In this document: in pieces, positions 22,080-34,511 of the stretch
How the letters are laid out: each line of letters begins with the position of its first letter
Position numbering within the stretch: position 1 is the stretch's first letter
NCBI GenBank assembly: GCA_019671005.1
Contig: CM033718.1
Location: 19,100,014 to 19,164,013 of the forward strand
Source of the DNA: Hibiscus mutabilis
Lineage: Eukaryota > Streptophyta > Magnoliopsida > Malvales > Malvaceae
DNA length: 64,000 bases
Reading direction: 5' to 3'
Program-made: the position numbers and the translations under genes
Notes under the pieces: model-generated
The model's database searches: none
What the model was told of the DNA's origin: nothing
Seen by the model: only the letters and a program-made list of their open reading frames with translations

Positions 22080-23455
22080 TCTACATCACAATAGACCACT
22101 AAACAATAGAGCATTGAATTCATGAATCCTTTCGGATTCGTATTTTATCAAAACATCCATCAAATCCTTTTTACGACCATCCAAAATAGGCATATGGATT
22201 AATTCACTCAAAGTCATCCACTAAGGGATTTTAAACCCATTGCCATCGAGGATTCCAAAATGATTCTCCTTGTTAAACCTTTCGTTAGAGGATCTACTAA
22301 ATTTGTAGCAGATCTTACATAACCTAAGGAGATTGTTTCATTTTTCAGGAGTTTATTTTAATGCACTGTATCTAATATGGATATGTCTTCTCTTGTCGTT
22401 GTATACATAATTTTTGGCAATCCCGATTCCAGCTTGTGAATCAGAATGTAATGAGACTGGTATAGATGACCCCCACAATGGTATATCTTCTAGCATATTT
22501 TTCAATCATTCAGCTTCTTGAGCTGCAAATTCAAGAGCTATGATTTTCGATTCCATGGTAGAACTAGCAATACAAGTTTGTTTGGACGATTTCCATGAAA
22601 TAGCCTTTCCACCTAATGTGAACACATATTCACTTGTGGAACTTACTTCATCCTTATCTGTCATCCAATTTGCATCACAAAATCCTTCTAACACAGCAGG
22701 AAAATCATTAAAATGCAAACATAAATTCATAGTACCCTTAAGGTATCTCAATAAATGATGAAGAACATTCCAATGTTCTTTATTAGGATTATGAGTGCAT
22801 CTACTCAATCTACTTACAACATAGCCAATATCAGGTCTGGTGTAGTTCATGAGAAACATAACACTTCTTATGATCTTAGCATACTCAACTTGTGAAACGC
22901 TTTCACCATTATTCTTTTTGAGATACTTCTTACAAGTATTTCATCCAAACAATTAAACTTTTTTAATAATTTTTTCAATGTAATGAGATTGACAAAAGAA
23001 AAACTAATTTTAGTTTCTCTTATTCTAACACCAAGAATCACATCGGCCTCGCCTAAATCTTTCATGTCAAAATGAGAAGATAAAAAGTTTCTGAGTTTCA
23101 TTAATTACTTCTAAGTTGGTACCAGAGATGAGCATGTCATCCACATACAAACGTATAATAACACAATTTGATCCAATCAATTTTGAATAAACACAAGAAT
23201 CAGACATATTCACATTATACCCATTGTTTATTAGAGTGCAATCAGAATTTCATACCATTGCTGGGGAGCCTGTTTAAGACCATAAAGAGATTTTTGAAGC
23301 TTGCATACTTTATTTTCTTGTCCAAAAATAACGAATCCTTCTAGTTGATGCATGTAATATCTTCCTCCAAATCTCCATTGAGAAAGGCTATCTTGATTTT
23401 GAAATTGTTTTTTTTCAATGGTGAAATTGTTCCAAATCTCCATTAAATTGTTCAT
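22080..23455 (-). pseudogene. copia-D reverse transcriptase (C-terminal) and RNase H
   Basis: - strand motifs in order: AFLNGD-like near 23400, VCKLQKSLYGLKQAPQQWYE (23310-23240), YVDD at 23133-23147, LGEADVILGVRI (about 23040), TRPDIGYVVSRLSR and HWNVLHHLLRYLKGTM (22850-22740), FCDANWMTD (about 22680), KAISWKSSKQTCIASSTMESK (22610-22550), then HSDSQAG (about 22450). Frames shift at about 23240, 23100 and 22870. RNase H has methionine in place of the usual A/E after SST (ESK present). Not functional. Confidence 0.8.
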
Positions 23456-23477
23456 GGATTTGGGAAAATATTACAAG

Positions 23478-23596
23478 CCTTCTTGTCAATTTGGATGATG
23501 CATTTACTAAAAATATTCGATGCGCAATTGGGAATGGGAATCTTATTGAATTGGGACGATTTCTAGAAGGAAGTTCTGTCACTCAGAACTTGTTCC
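23478..23596 (+). pseudogene. LINE-1 ORF2 fragment, left of gypsy-C
   Basis: Frame reads LDDAFTKNIRCAIGNGN followed by GRFLEGSSVTQNLF, resembling the region after the LINE reverse transcriptase (…F.IGNG....W.D.WL.G..L). It continues at 28559. Confidence 0.65.
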
Positions 23597-23599
23597 AGA

Positions 23600-24957
23600 T
23601 GCTTGTCGAATGATGATGCACTTTAGAGCAAGTATACTCATCGTATCAATTAATAAAGTGAAGTTGAGTGTCGAACCCACAAGGATTAGATTAATAAATA
23701 CGAAATTATCATACTTAGGAATGTGTTTGTAAGTATAGGTGGATGTTGAATTAAGTAAACTAAATTTGACTAATCTATAGATAACTATGATAAAGACAAA
23801 CAACTACAGCGACTTAACAATTAATTATGGTGGTTGAGATTATTGCTAAGAATATATGCTTGATTATCTACTCCAATGCTATAGCGATGGGCAATACATA
23901 TCTACGTAAACCATTAAGTTCTCCATCTACTCGACATGATTTTCTAAAGAACTTTTGACTCTCTCGATGCCTAGAAGTTAATAACTTTGTAATTAAGGTG
24001 ATACATGTATGCGTTAACCCTAACTACTCTATTATTTGTTAAGAAATCCCTTTTAGGTGTTAAAACCTTAAACTTATGTCTAAGTCAGATAAAGACTAAG
24101 TTAATAGCTTGGCCCCACTGTTCATGTTTGTTTAACTTAACTCTCTCAAATATTAAGCCATTGATCAATAGTTAACAGGCCTCTCTCGAATAGATCTTAC
24201 AATTAAATATGCATTAAGCACATGAACAGGATAGATGAAGATAAAAACAACTAAAGCATTGAAATAAAATAATCAAAACACAAAATCCTGGGACGCAATG
24301 ATCCCAACTAAAAGTGTTTAGCTCGGTCTAAAGAAACCATAATTAAAAGTATAAAGCACGATAGTTTATCAAGAAAGAGAAAAAATAGTCGAGTTTCCTC
24401 GACAAGACTCCCTCCAAGCTGTCCAACTGTGTTGCAGGCCTCATCTTCGTCAGCCTCTCTCGATGGTGTTGTTCGTTGAGGAGAATCATCTAGCTTCGCT
24501 TCAGTGGTTCTTCATAAGCTCGGACTAGGACAGTCGTCTGAATCGTGCTCTCTATCGATTGTCTCCCTTTGATTAGTGTCCAAGTCTTCTTTATATAGGT
24601 GGTGAAACTAGGTCTTCAGTACCCTAAAGTTGTGTGGTTTCATTAAAGAAAGTCAATTGTTTCCTGCTTTATTAAATGTTGTGTATCTGGGAGAAAGTCC
24701 ACGTAGGCAAAGGTAGATTCATCCCCAGCCCTACGATCTGCTCTTCTCCTACTCCAGCAATTCTCCAGCATCCTGCACGTACAGCACAAAAACACCACCT
24801 TCTCGTGAAAAGCGCCAATATAAGCATAGGTAGTGTAACTCCCTATCTACATGCAAATATATACATCCTAACCAAAATGCAAGCTAAATAAATTCAAAAA
24901 AACATGCAAAAGACAAGGATTAAGGGTATGTAAAATATAACAATTATGCACTCGAAA
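23600..24957 (-). repeat. gypsy-C 3' LTR (left)
   Basis: + strand starts TGCTTGTCGAATGATG; right end near CACTCG at 24949-24957. The start on the - strand is next to the purine tract at about 24959-24970 (GTTTGGGGGTAT on the - strand). Confidence 0.85.
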
Positions 24958-26110
24958 AATACCCCCAAACATGAACTGTTGCTTGTCCTCAAGCAATGCA
25001 AAATGAAAACAAGAAAAATAAAAACAGAAAATAAGAATAGTAAACAACCCATAAGTCCCAAGGTTCCACTAAGCTATGATTACAATGATTCCAAGTTATG
25101 CTACAACATTAATTCATTCTTCAGCTATGTTGATAATAAGTAAGTGTATTAGAGCTTACAGTTTTATTCAAAAGATTAAATCTACTGTAAGTACAGTGTG
25201 TGCTTGGTTACATGCATTCATCACTTAATTGTCTTAGAGAAACTTAAGGGTTTCTTTCTTTTTCTGCCTCGGCATATGTTTTCCTTTTTCAGAACATTTT
25301 TACTCCCTGTTATTTTAAGTTTGAAAATTGTATCCTTGGGGCTTCAGCTTATCACACTAACCAGTCGGTACCTGAAGATGGGGTGGAGCAAAAAGCCCAT
25401 CCTCGAGCCCTACAAGCAGTGTCATCTCATGAAGACTTTTATTCACTCTTTTCCAGTACTACCATTCCTACCAGGGAAATTTAAATGGAGCAAACACAAC
25501 TCACCTAGTGTATTAAGATAGCAAGGTGCATAGAAGAATGCCCTTCAACATTTTTGTTTAAATTCTCAAGTTTTAATTTCTTGATTTTTAAGGAAGTGTT
25601 TTTAGCATTTGCTTTGCTACATTGAGAATTTAAGTTCAATCCTTTTTAATTCATGCTTAAGCGTATAAAAGTTGACTTAGAGCATCCCAAAGATTTCTTA
25701 AGTGTTAGATTGCATGCAACTTGTGGCTTTAAGGGCTACAGCAAATTTATCATTAAGTTCAAAAACTATAAGGCTTTTAACACCTTGCAAAGAATCAACA
25801 TAGAATCATCATAGGAATTCATAATCAACGCAGCAACAATTTTCAAAATCAAAGGAATCATAACAAAGGGAACTTATTCGACAGATTAAGCTAATTACAG
25901 TTCTGAAAAAATTAAGTTCTTAAATTTTATCCTAAACTTAACATAATCTATATGGTTATGTACTCCCCCAAACTTGAGAGGAGCATTGTCCCCAATGCAA
26001 AAACAAGAGAAAAGAAAATGAAAAACAAGGAAAAGCAAAAAGAAAAAAAATGCAAATGCAGAACATGAAAAACTAAACAAAACTAAAAATAAAATAAGAC
26101 AAAAGAAAAT
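24958..26110 (-). other. gypsy-C internal non-coding part
   Basis: Holds the polypurine tract (24959-24970) with GAGGACAAGCA upstream on the - strand, as in gypsy-A. A second GGGGGAGTACATA-like tract and CATTGGGGACAATG lie near 25960-26000. No pol motif in any frame. Confidence 0.55.
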
Positions 26111-27064
26111 CTAACCCAATGAGTTATTGTGTGGTGGTTCCCGAATGATGATGCCCTTTCCTTTGTCCCGTGTGGATGCTTGTTTCTTGGCAAGGTGGGA
26201 AGATGCGCCAGTTCCAGTATCTGGCTGCGTCCTTTTTCTTGTGGTGGTGGTATCTGATGCAGGGGTCAGCTCATTGGGTTCATCCTGGCTTCGGGCAAAA
26301 TTTTGCTGATTAAAGTATTCTCTATTGAAGCCAGTTGATGAGCATACTTGAGGTACGGCTCCATGATGCTTGTAACCGCCCCTTGGATGATTTGGTGGAG
26401 GTCATATGTCGATGTGGCCACAAGATCGGGCAGCATATTATATCCCTTCATCTATTGAACTTGGGAAGGTAACCAACCGATATGACGCTCAATGATGTCA
26501 TCCATCTCCTATTCTTAAACTCATGCCTTTTGACATAGGCAGTGATGAGATTAGGGAATGGAGGTCCTTAGGCTTTCTAGTTGACGCAACCCAGTTTATG
26601 ATGGTGTTGTAAATGTATTCATGTGGTTTAATGTTTCTGTTGTGAAGCACAGAGTGTAATAGCATTAGCCGGTGACAAGATATCGTAGATCGATTACGGG
26701 TTGGAAGGATACGGTTGTTGATGAAGTGCATCCAAGAATGCTTGAATGTGGTCACGAGCATCTTCTCTTGTGGATCCTCCAAATTGTCCAATGTTATTGA
26801 GCATGTTGAATATCACGGGCTTTAGCTCAAAATGGGTTGTCCCTAGATCAGGCACTGCAATCGGTGGATTGAGATTATTGATGACGGGCTCAATGATATC
26901 TTTAATGAATCTTCTGGGCCTTGTAGGTGGTGGATCCTCTTGTCGGTTTTGGCCATTAATTTGAACTCCCCCGCCAACTCCCTATCCATCATCTAGAAGT
27001 TTGTCGTTTGGATTACGCACGTTTGTAGGGTCGTTCCTTGGTAGAATCTCTTCGTCGTTCACCA
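26110..27064 (-). pseudogene. gypsy-C gag, possibly chimeric
   Basis: On the - strand from about 27064: a gag start (EEILPRNDPTNV), then FIKDIIEPVINNLNPP and FELKPVIFNMLNNIGQFGGS, matching gypsy-B gag. After a frame change near 26740 the sequence becomes WMHFINNRILPTRNRSTISC and LMLLHSVLHNRNIKPHEYI, which resembles the plant domain called putative plant transposon protein (PF20167). Then LPDLVATSTYDLHQIIQGAV (26430-26370). Stops at about 26500 and 26450 and at least two frameshifts. The domain name is from memory. Confidence 0.6.
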
Positions 27065-27156
27065 TCATCTTATTCTCCCATCATAGTTTCCTCAAAGTTT
27101 TCTCGAGCTCTAGGTCATAGTTTCCTAAGCGCAATTTCAACGTAATTATCAATTTC

Positions 27157-27175
27157 TAATCCCCGACAATAACGC
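27157..27175 (-). other. gypsy-C primer binding site (tRNA-Asp like)
   Basis: - strand TGGCGTTATTGTCGGGGAT, close to TGGCGCCGTTGCCGGGGAT, nine bases inside the LTR end. Confidence 0.75.
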
Positions 27176-27186
27176 CAAAAACTTTA

Positions 27187-28553
27187 TGCTTGTCAAATAG
27201 TGATGCACTTTATACCAAGTATACTTGTCATATCAAGTAATAAAGTGAAAGTAGAGTGTCGAACCCACAAGGATTGGATTAATAAATATGAAATTATCGT
27301 ACTTAGGAATGTGCTTGCAAGTATAAGTGGATGTTGAATTAAGTAAACTAAATTTGACTAATCTATAGATAACTATGATAAAGACAAACAGTTGCAGCAA
27401 TATAACAATTAATTATGTAGGTTGAGATTATTGCTAAGGATATATGCTTGATTATCTACCTTAATGTTATAGCGATTGGCAATACATATATGCATAAACC
27501 CTTAAATTCTTCATCTACTTGATAGGATTTTCTAAAGAACTTCTGACTCTCTCGATGCCTAGAAGTTAATAACTTTGTAATTAAGGTGATACATGTCTGC
27601 GTTAACCCTAACTATTCTATTATTTGTTAAGAACTCCTTTTTAGTCATTGAAACCCTAAACAAATGTCTAAGCCAAATTAAGCCTAAGTTAACAACTTAG
27701 CCCCAGTGTTCATTTTTTTTTAACTTAAATCTCTCGAATAATAAGCCACTAATCAATAGTTAACATACCTCTCTCGAATAGCTCTTACAATTAACTACGG
27801 ATTAAGCACTTGAACAGAATAGATTAAGATAAAAACAACTAAAGCATTGAAATAAAATAATCAAAACATAAAATCTTGGGACGCAGTAATCCCAACTAAA
27901 AAGGTTTAGCACATGTTTGATTCTAAAGCAACCATAATTAAAAGTATAAAGTACGACAGTTTATCAAGTAAGAGAAAAAGAAGAGTCGAGCGTCCTCGAA
28001 AAGACTCCCTCCAAGCTGTCCAACTGTGCTACAGGTCTCTTCTTCGTCAGTCTCTCTCGATGGCATATGTAGTTGAGGAAAATCGTCTAGCTTCACCCCG
28101 ATGGTTCTCCGTAATCTCGGACTAGGACTATCGCTTGAATCGTGCTCTTTATTGTTCGTTGAGGAAAATTGTCTAGCTTCGCCTCAACAATGAAACTAGG
28201 GATACCCTAAAGTTGCGCGGCTTTATTAAAGAAAGTCAATTGTTTCCTGCTTCATTAAATGTTGTGTATCTGGGAGAAAGTTCTCGTAGGCAAAGGTAGA
28301 TTCATCCCCAACTCTTCAAGCCTCGCCAGCACCAGCCCTGCGATCTGTTCCTCTCCTGCAACAACAATCCTCCAACATCCTGCACGTACACCACAAAAAC
28401 ACCACCTTCCCCTGAAAAACACCAATATATATGACAATTTAATCACAAGCAATGTAACTCCCTATCTACATGCAAATATATGCATCCTAACCTAAATGTA
28501 AGCTAATTAAATGGTGTTTGGGTATGTAAAATAGAACAATTGCTCACTCGTCA
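27187..28553 (-). repeat. gypsy-C 5' LTR (right)
   Basis: + strand starts TGCTTGTCAAATAGTG and ends CACTCGTCA. Collinear with 23600-24957, including GTCGAACCCACAAGGATT and the GTTGTGTATCTGGGAGAAAG block. Confidence 0.85.
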
Positions 28554-28558
28554 GTTCC

Positions 28559-30071
28559 CGAGAATTTTTGCTCTAGCTTTAAAAAAGACTAGACACTGGA
28601 AAATGGTGTTTGGGTATGGAGAATTGATATTAGAAGAATGCTTTTCGATTGGGAGATAGGCATTTGGGAAGAGTTTCTATCTACTATCAATAGGGTTGTG
28701 GGATGCCTTCAAAATACTGATTGTTTGAAGTGACGTGGTTCCTTGAACAGATTGTATTCAGCCAATGCATTTTGTAAAACTACAACGACTATCGAATCGG
28801 AGGTGGAAAAATTCTGGAAATTTGTGTGGTCGTCCCTCGCCCCACCAAAGACGGAAGCATTTGTGTAGGAAACACTCCTACAAAGATTTCCTACGCTAGT
28901 AGAACTATTTAAACATGGTGTCCTTGTGCATGATTCTTGCTTGTGTATGTTCTGTTCCCTTGATATAGAAAGTGTTAGCCATATTTTTTGTAGGTGCAAC
29001 TTTGTTTGGAGGATATGGCAACATTGGTGTCGTTTATGGGAGTGTCATGTAGTTTTCCTAGGTGATATTAAACAACTGTTGATGGTGTTGGAGACTCACC
29101 CATCAGACATTCCATAAGCCTTTATGGAGTATGGCGTTCTTTGGCATCTTGTGGACCGTTTGGTTTAGCAGGAACGATAGGATTTTCAATGGAAAATGTT
29201 GCAATGAAAACCAAATATTTGATTTAGCATTAGTGAGGATTGTGTTATAGAGCAAAAGTAAATGGCCATCCTCTATTACATTGATTCTGGACTTCACTCG
29301 ATGCCCTCACCTCTCTACACTGCTTCCAATCCCTCATCATCAGCTATCTCCTGGCTCGTGGGAAGCTCTTCCTTGGGGCCATCTACTGGTAGTTTCAGTG
29401 CTACCAGAATCGGAGGTATCCTGCAGGATCATTCGGGTAATATTTATGCAAAAGGTCTATTGGTTGTACTGATCCAACATTTGCAGAACTTATAGCCATT
29501 CTAGAAGCGCGTACTCTTTTTTTCTACACTAAAATGGTGTGAATGTTATCCCCTTACTATCGAGTCTGATAGCTTACCTGCAGTCAATTGGATAGATCAA
29601 TCAACCCAGGCTCCTTCGTTTTGTAAAGATCTGGTGCAAACAATTAAAGGTTTTGGTTGTAAGTTCAACTGGAAGTTTAAGTTTGCTTTTAGGGGGGCAA
29701 TTGCGAGGCCAATGTGCTAGCTAAGCAGGGTATCAATAGGGAATGTGGCTATCTTTGGGTTGATGCTTGAGAAATGTGATTTGGGTTCTCAGTTGTTTGG
29801 AATGGCTAAACCAACATGTTCTATTTGAGTTGTATTCGTGATTAAATGTCATCCAATGTCGCCTGTTTGAGATCCTTGGTAGAAAGAGTTTCCAAATTAG
29901 TGTAGTGAATGGTCTAGTTAAAGCTTATTTCGGTAGAGTATGCTATCTGTGATTGTTTAAAGCTTTTGTGGGCTGCTTTTTTTGGAGATGAAATATGCTA
30001 AAGTGTTGGGATGCGCAATCTTGCTTTAGTGGTTTTTATCTTAGTATTTTCAGTAGAGTAAATGGTAGCAC
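28559..30071 (+). pseudogene. LINE-1 ORF2 C-terminus: zf-RVT and RNase H remnants, then 3' UTR
   Basis: Starts PRIFALA. A zf-RVT region is readable at 28800-29010 (FWKFVWSSLAPPKTEAFV, then SCLCMFCSLDIESVSHIFCRC..VWRIWQHWC), with its Cys/His pattern in place. RNase H follows at 29395-29760 (GGILQDHSGNIYA, CECYPLTIESDS, ANVLAK-like in a shifted frame). Stops at about 28868 (TAG in FV-ET), 29117 and elsewhere, and frameshifts in RNase H, make it a pseudogene. 29780-30071 is 3' UTR. Confidence 0.75.
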
Positions 30072-31138
30072 CAGGTATTTAAATCTCGGTCATGGTCGCA
30101 TTTTGATCGCGTCGCGGTTATCGCGTTTTTAGATATAACGGAGGCTATTGCAGTCATTGTGGGTTTCGCGGTCGTGATTTTTTTAAAAATTTTGCACAAT
30201 TTATTGTAAAGCATATTAATTGTAATTATAATTATAAAAACTCAATTTTAATGGTTTGTAGAGTATTTTTTAACACTTATTAACTTTTATTAAAATGAAT
30301 TTGAAAGTGAGTGATATTGTTTAAAGAATTCTAGATTGTAGTGTGATTTTGTTTAGTTTAGTTTGGATAATAAAATCATATGAATATTCTAAATTAACAA
30401 TTTGTACCAATAAAAAGACTAAACATGTGATAAACCTAAACAAAAAATAAAAAATATTAATATAATAAAAATAATTAATAATATTAATAAATAATAAAAA
30501 TTAAATAAACATATTATAAACAATTAAATAATTATAATATTATTAATAAACAATTATACCACATTAAATATAAGTCTTTATTCTCATTTATTTGATTTTC
30601 TTTTCCAATACTTATATTTAATATATACTCTAATTTTATCATTAAGTAAAAGGAAAATAAAATTAATATAATGTTTAAGAACTAGATTTAACAAAAAATC
30701 AAATCTTTAAGGACTTAATTGAGATAAAATATAAATTTAAAGGCTTAATCAAGAAGTTTTGAAAGTGTAAGGGATCAATTTGAATATGGCTTAAAGTATT
30801 AAGGCCAAACTGAGAACTTTAAAAAGTTTAATGTCACTCCACGTAATTAACCCATCTTTTCCATAATTTTAAACCCACAGTTTTTCTTTTTCTACCTTCC
30901 TCCGGCAGCCGCGTTCTTCTTCTTCTTCCTCCGGCATGAACGCAATTGCTCAGAACTCGGAGATTGTGTCTCGATATAGCCGCTACAAGCGCTATCGCGC
31001 AAAATCGCGTCCGCAACAGGACGCTATCGGCGTGAATCCGTTACCCACCGCGAAATTCTCCAAAAGCGTTTTCGAAGGGTGGCGCGACCGCTATTTCGCG
31101 GCTGCAATCGCGTTAGCGATCCGCGATTTGAATCCATG
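30072..31138. mobile_element. Non-autonomous hAT element in the LINE-1 3' UTR
   Basis: Exact 8-bp target duplication GGTAGCAC at 30064-30071 and 31139-31146. Ends are imperfect inverted repeats: CAGGTATTTAAATC at 30072 and, on the other strand, CATGGATTCAAATC from 31138 (11 of 14 match). 8-bp duplications and CA(G)G ends are typical of hAT elements. Subterminal parts are rich in CGCG words (30090-30175 and 30960-31130); the centre (30200-30830) is A+T-rich. No transposase. Small frames at 30834-31184 are not convincing genes. Confidence 0.85.
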
Positions 31139-31329
31139 GGTAGCACGTTTTTTTGGTTGTAGAGTACTGTGGCTTGGAGTTTAAGATTAGGATGAAATAT
31201 GATTGGCATAGATATAGTGTATTCTTTTTTCTCCATCTAAGCTTAGGGGTTTTTTAATGAGACTTATATTTGTGTCTTGTATTGTATGATCTCTCCCAAT
31301 AAAATCATATAATTTTATATTTCAAAAAA

Positions 31330-33604
31330 TGGATGATCAATCCATGAATCGCAGAAAGGGCAATCAAGGACTTGATAGTAGAAATTTTTGTCATAGGAGA
31401 ATAAGTGTCAAAATAATCAACTCCTTTTGTTTTTAAGAGTAACCTACCACCACTAATCTATCCTTGAATTTTTCTATAGATCCATCGGATCTTACATTCT
31501 TTTTAAAGATCCACTTACACCTAATAGGTTTACTACCCAAAGACAAATCAACCAAACCCCGTGTATGATTAATCATGATAGAGTCTAAATCGCTTTTAAT
31601 AGCTTGTCAAATACCCCAAACCCAAAGACAGGTTATTTTATCTTTGTTAAGTACAAAACAAAGATAAAATAGCTTCACCTCACATATTGTCAGACATTCT
31701 AGAACTTAATAGCATGGCATTCATCATTCCTTTTAATGTTTTATTTTTTCGTTCAGTTACGCCATTTTGCTAAGGTGTATAAGGAGCACTTATCTCATAA
31801 ATGATACCATTTTTCTCACAAAAACCCTTAGGTGAATTTAGAAAAAAAATTCACCACCTCTATCAGACTTAAGCCTTTTAATCTTTTAATTTAATTGATT
31901 TTCTACCTCAGCTTTAATTTTAAAAACATGTCAAAAGCTTCATCTTTTGTTTTTAGGATATAAATTTTTGTGTATCTAAAAAAATCATCAACAAAAGAGA
32001 TAATGTTTTTACCGCCTTTATTTATGGTGCTTTTAAAATCAGCCAAATCCGAATGAATAAGTTCAAGCAAACTAATGCTTCTTGTTGTGGCAGATTTGAA
32101 AAGGGTTTTTTGGCAAATTTAGCTTCCACACTAACAGTACATTTAAAACAATCACATGCATCATTTGTGTTTATTAGTAGCATATTTTTCATTATTTTAA
32201 TAGAATTAAAGTTTAGATGTACTAGCTTACCATGCCACAGATTAACAGATTTCACAACATAAGCAAAACCAAGGGTACTTCCTTTAGAAAAAAACAGAGA
32301 TAGAGTTCAAAACAAACATTTCATCAGACAAATATCATTTTCCTACAAAATCACCATTTTTAGTGATTATAACTTAATAGCTTCAAAAATAATTTTTAAA
32401 GGACCCTTATTCAGTAAACTACTAGAAACCAAATTCCTATGTAAAAAAGGAACATACAACAAATCATTTGAAGTCGAAGACTTTTCATAGGTCAATTTTA
32501 AGAGAATTTTTCCTTTACCTAGAACACTAGCGGTGGCTGAATTGCCTATGATGACATGCTTACCATCTGACGCTTCATGAAATTCGTGGAACAAATATTT
32601 GTTGGAGCATAAATGCCTTGTAGCGACAGTATCGATCAACCAGTCAATTTTTTTTCTTCACCAAGTTTGCCTCAACGACCACAAAAGCAATTATTTCTTC
32701 CTTCTCAACAAGATTAGCCTGAGGAGTAGCATGGTTTTCAAGCTTTTGATTAAATTTTAGACCCCTTTTCTGGTAGCATTGATATTCCTTGTGACCTGAT
32801 TTTCTTCAAATTAAACACATCTTATTTTTGTGAACTTTCACGTCACTTCCCTTGAAATGAGTGAACCTTTTCTGTTATCTGCCTTCTTGTGATCTCTTCC
32901 CTTTGTTTTTGTACATGTCTTTAGGAACGTCAGCATATTTAATCAAATTAGCTTTAACAGAAAAAGATGAAACATAATTTTTCTTATCTTTTAAGCGATT
33001 AGCCTCTTTGATTTTCATAAGACTAATAACCTCTTTTACTGTCAAATCTTTTTTCTTGTGTTCTAGATGATTCCTATAGTCGCTCTAGGATGGTAGAAAT
33101 TTCTCCAATAGTACATTAACTTGCAGGACATCACATATTTTCACCCTTTCACTCAGGACATAGGCAACAACATTTTCATCTTCATGAACCTACTCCATTA
33201 TAGATTTTTCATCAACCATCTAGAACTGCAACCATTTTTCTCCCTGCATCATCAGTTCCATACCGTTTCTCAAAAGTGTCACAAATAATCTTAGTATACA
33301 TTTGATTAATTAAAAGATCAAACAGTGAATTTGAAATGTGATTTAGAATGTGACCTCGAACTATTTTATTGTCTTTGTCAAATTTTGTTTTTGCCTCATC
33401 CTCAACCTTCTTGGATTTATCTGTCAATGGAGGAGTGGTCATCGAAATGACATGGATTGTAGATTTCGGTTCATGTTCAGACTGCTGCAAATAGAATATA
33501 ATCGATCTCCAACTGTTCGAAAAAGATCAACAGCTTTTTTGACCAACGTTTGTAGTTGCTTCCATCAAAGGGTTCAAGCTTGGAGAGATCAGAAAGTGAC
33601 TTAG
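31330..33604 (-). pseudogene. copia-D gag, protease, integrase and RT start
   Basis: - strand from about 33604: a gag start (DLSKLEPF-GSNYKRWS), UBN2-type gag (HILNHISNSLFDLL..MYTKIICDTFEKRYG, 33390-33250), then a Lys-rich part with a weak zinc-knuckle trace (about 32830-32760). Protease at 32636 has D-T-V-A-T-R-H where D-S/T-G-A is expected, so the active-site glycine is lost. GAG-pre-integrase (NLWHGKLVHLN, DCFKCTVSVEAKF). Integrase motifs follow in broken frames (GVTERKNKTLKGMMNAML, GEAIL). The RT start (GVDYFDTYSPM..ISTIKSLIALSAI) ends at the LINE insertion. Confidence 0.75.
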
Positions 33605-33619
33605 TAAACTGACAACTAT

Positions 33620-34191
33620 TGTAATAAAAAAGAAATAAAGGATGCAAGTAAAAGGAACAAAGAGAGTTTCGCTTTCAGATTGTAAAAAAAAGAACTGAAA
33701 TGAAAGCTGTGTCGTGGTGACTCACTGCCCTACAAGCAAAATTTCGGTACATCCGAGGTGCAACTGATCACCGCTCGCTCCCCAAGGTTAACATAGCTTC
33801 CCCCAAACACGTGCATTCGTGGTTAGGAGCTGGAATAGCAACTAGAATTACCCAGAACAATGTTTTTATGAAAAAAGAGTAAACCATAAAAGTTCTGCAA
33901 AGTTTTTCATCCTTTTTAAAGAACTAAAGAGCTTCTTTTCTACTGATTTGTTTAGGAACAAATAGCAATAACAAATCCCAGAAATTTTGGGAAATATTTG
34001 TTATTGAGAAATTAAAGACGTGTGTTGAAAATGGTTTAGTTGAGAAAATGCTCAGTTAAAAGAGTTTGAGAAGTATTCAAACTTTTCATCCAAAGAGATA
34101 TGATAAATAAAAAGAATTTATTTTAAAATCAAACACTAGTGAAAATATGTTTGACCAGATTTGTTTCACTTTATTTTAGTCATTCTCAACA
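33620..34191 (-). repeat. Proposed copia-D 5' LTR
   Basis: On the - strand starts TGTTGAGAATGAC (34191) and ends near 33620, just before gag. A degenerate Met-type primer site may lie at 33606-33618. No second copy was matched, so this rests on position and TG start alone. Confidence 0.4.
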
Positions 34192-34511
34192 CCTCCCTGG
34201 TCGAGTTGATATGAAACCCATTCACCAAAGGGTTTTGAGCTAACACAACACCCCCGAAATAGTTATTCTCCCTAAGTCAATGACCCAACAAATAACAGAA
34301 GTGCTAGAAAGAAACAACAACCAAAAATAACTTGTTGGAACTATTTTAGTAAATATGTGACTAAAGGGGGAGAATAGGGCAAGATGCATTCATTGTGACA
34401 ATAGTTACTCCATAAAAATCGGGGTCCTACAACCAATCTAAATAATCATTTGAAGACGTGCTTGAAGAAACCTTAAGACAATATTACGGATCTTAAACAA
34501 TCTAAATGCTA
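34192..34511. other. Intergenic, nothing recognised
   Basis: No coding or repeat structure I can name; A+T-rich with CTAAAGGGGGAGAATAGG near 34360, which resembles a purine tract. Confidence 0.4.

Larger units (their letters stand above)
23597..28553 (-). mobile_element. gypsy-C: gag-only LTR retrotransposon nested in LINE-1
   Basis: Two LTRs of about 1.36 kb (23600-24957 and 27187-28553) in the same orientation, tRNA-Asp-like primer site, purine tract, and a broken gag on the - strand; no pol. GTTCC lies at 23592-23596 and at 28554-28558, and removing one copy with the element restores the LINE frame. Three bases (AGA, 23597-23599) lie between GTTCC and the LTR TG, so the left end is slightly irregular. 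Over about 1.3 kb the LTRs differ by many substitutions and indels, so it is older than copia-1. Confidence 0.85.
23456..31325 (+). mobile_element. LINE-1: 5'-truncated LINE inside copia-D, with two nested insertions
   Basis: + strand pieces 23456-23596, 28554-30071 and 31139-31325 read as one LINE 3' part. Joined across gypsy-C, the frame runs from ...TQNLF to PRIFALA with no lost base when one GTTCC is removed. The 3' end is A-rich (…ATATTTCAAAAAA, about 31318-31326). It is flanked on both sides by copia-D sequence. ATGGAT on both sides may be a short target duplication, but this is weak. Confidence 0.75.
22080..34191 (-). mobile_element. copia-D: Ty1/copia element split by a LINE
   Basis: - strand order from right: proposed 5' LTR (33620-34191), gag (about 33604-33100), protease (32639-32560), GAG-pre-integrase (32255), integrase (about 32060-31680), start of reverse transcriptase (to about 31330), then the LINE insertion (about 23456-31325), then the rest of reverse transcriptase (23455-22870) and RNase H (22860-22080). 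The two RT halves meet where the family has a short stretch between the I-H motif and AFLNG, so one element explains both. All frames are broken. Confidence 0.75.

Noticed and set aside
30834..31184. Frames of 60-82 residues with Arg-rich content
   Set aside because: Fall in the CGCG-rich subterminal part of the non-autonomous hAT element.
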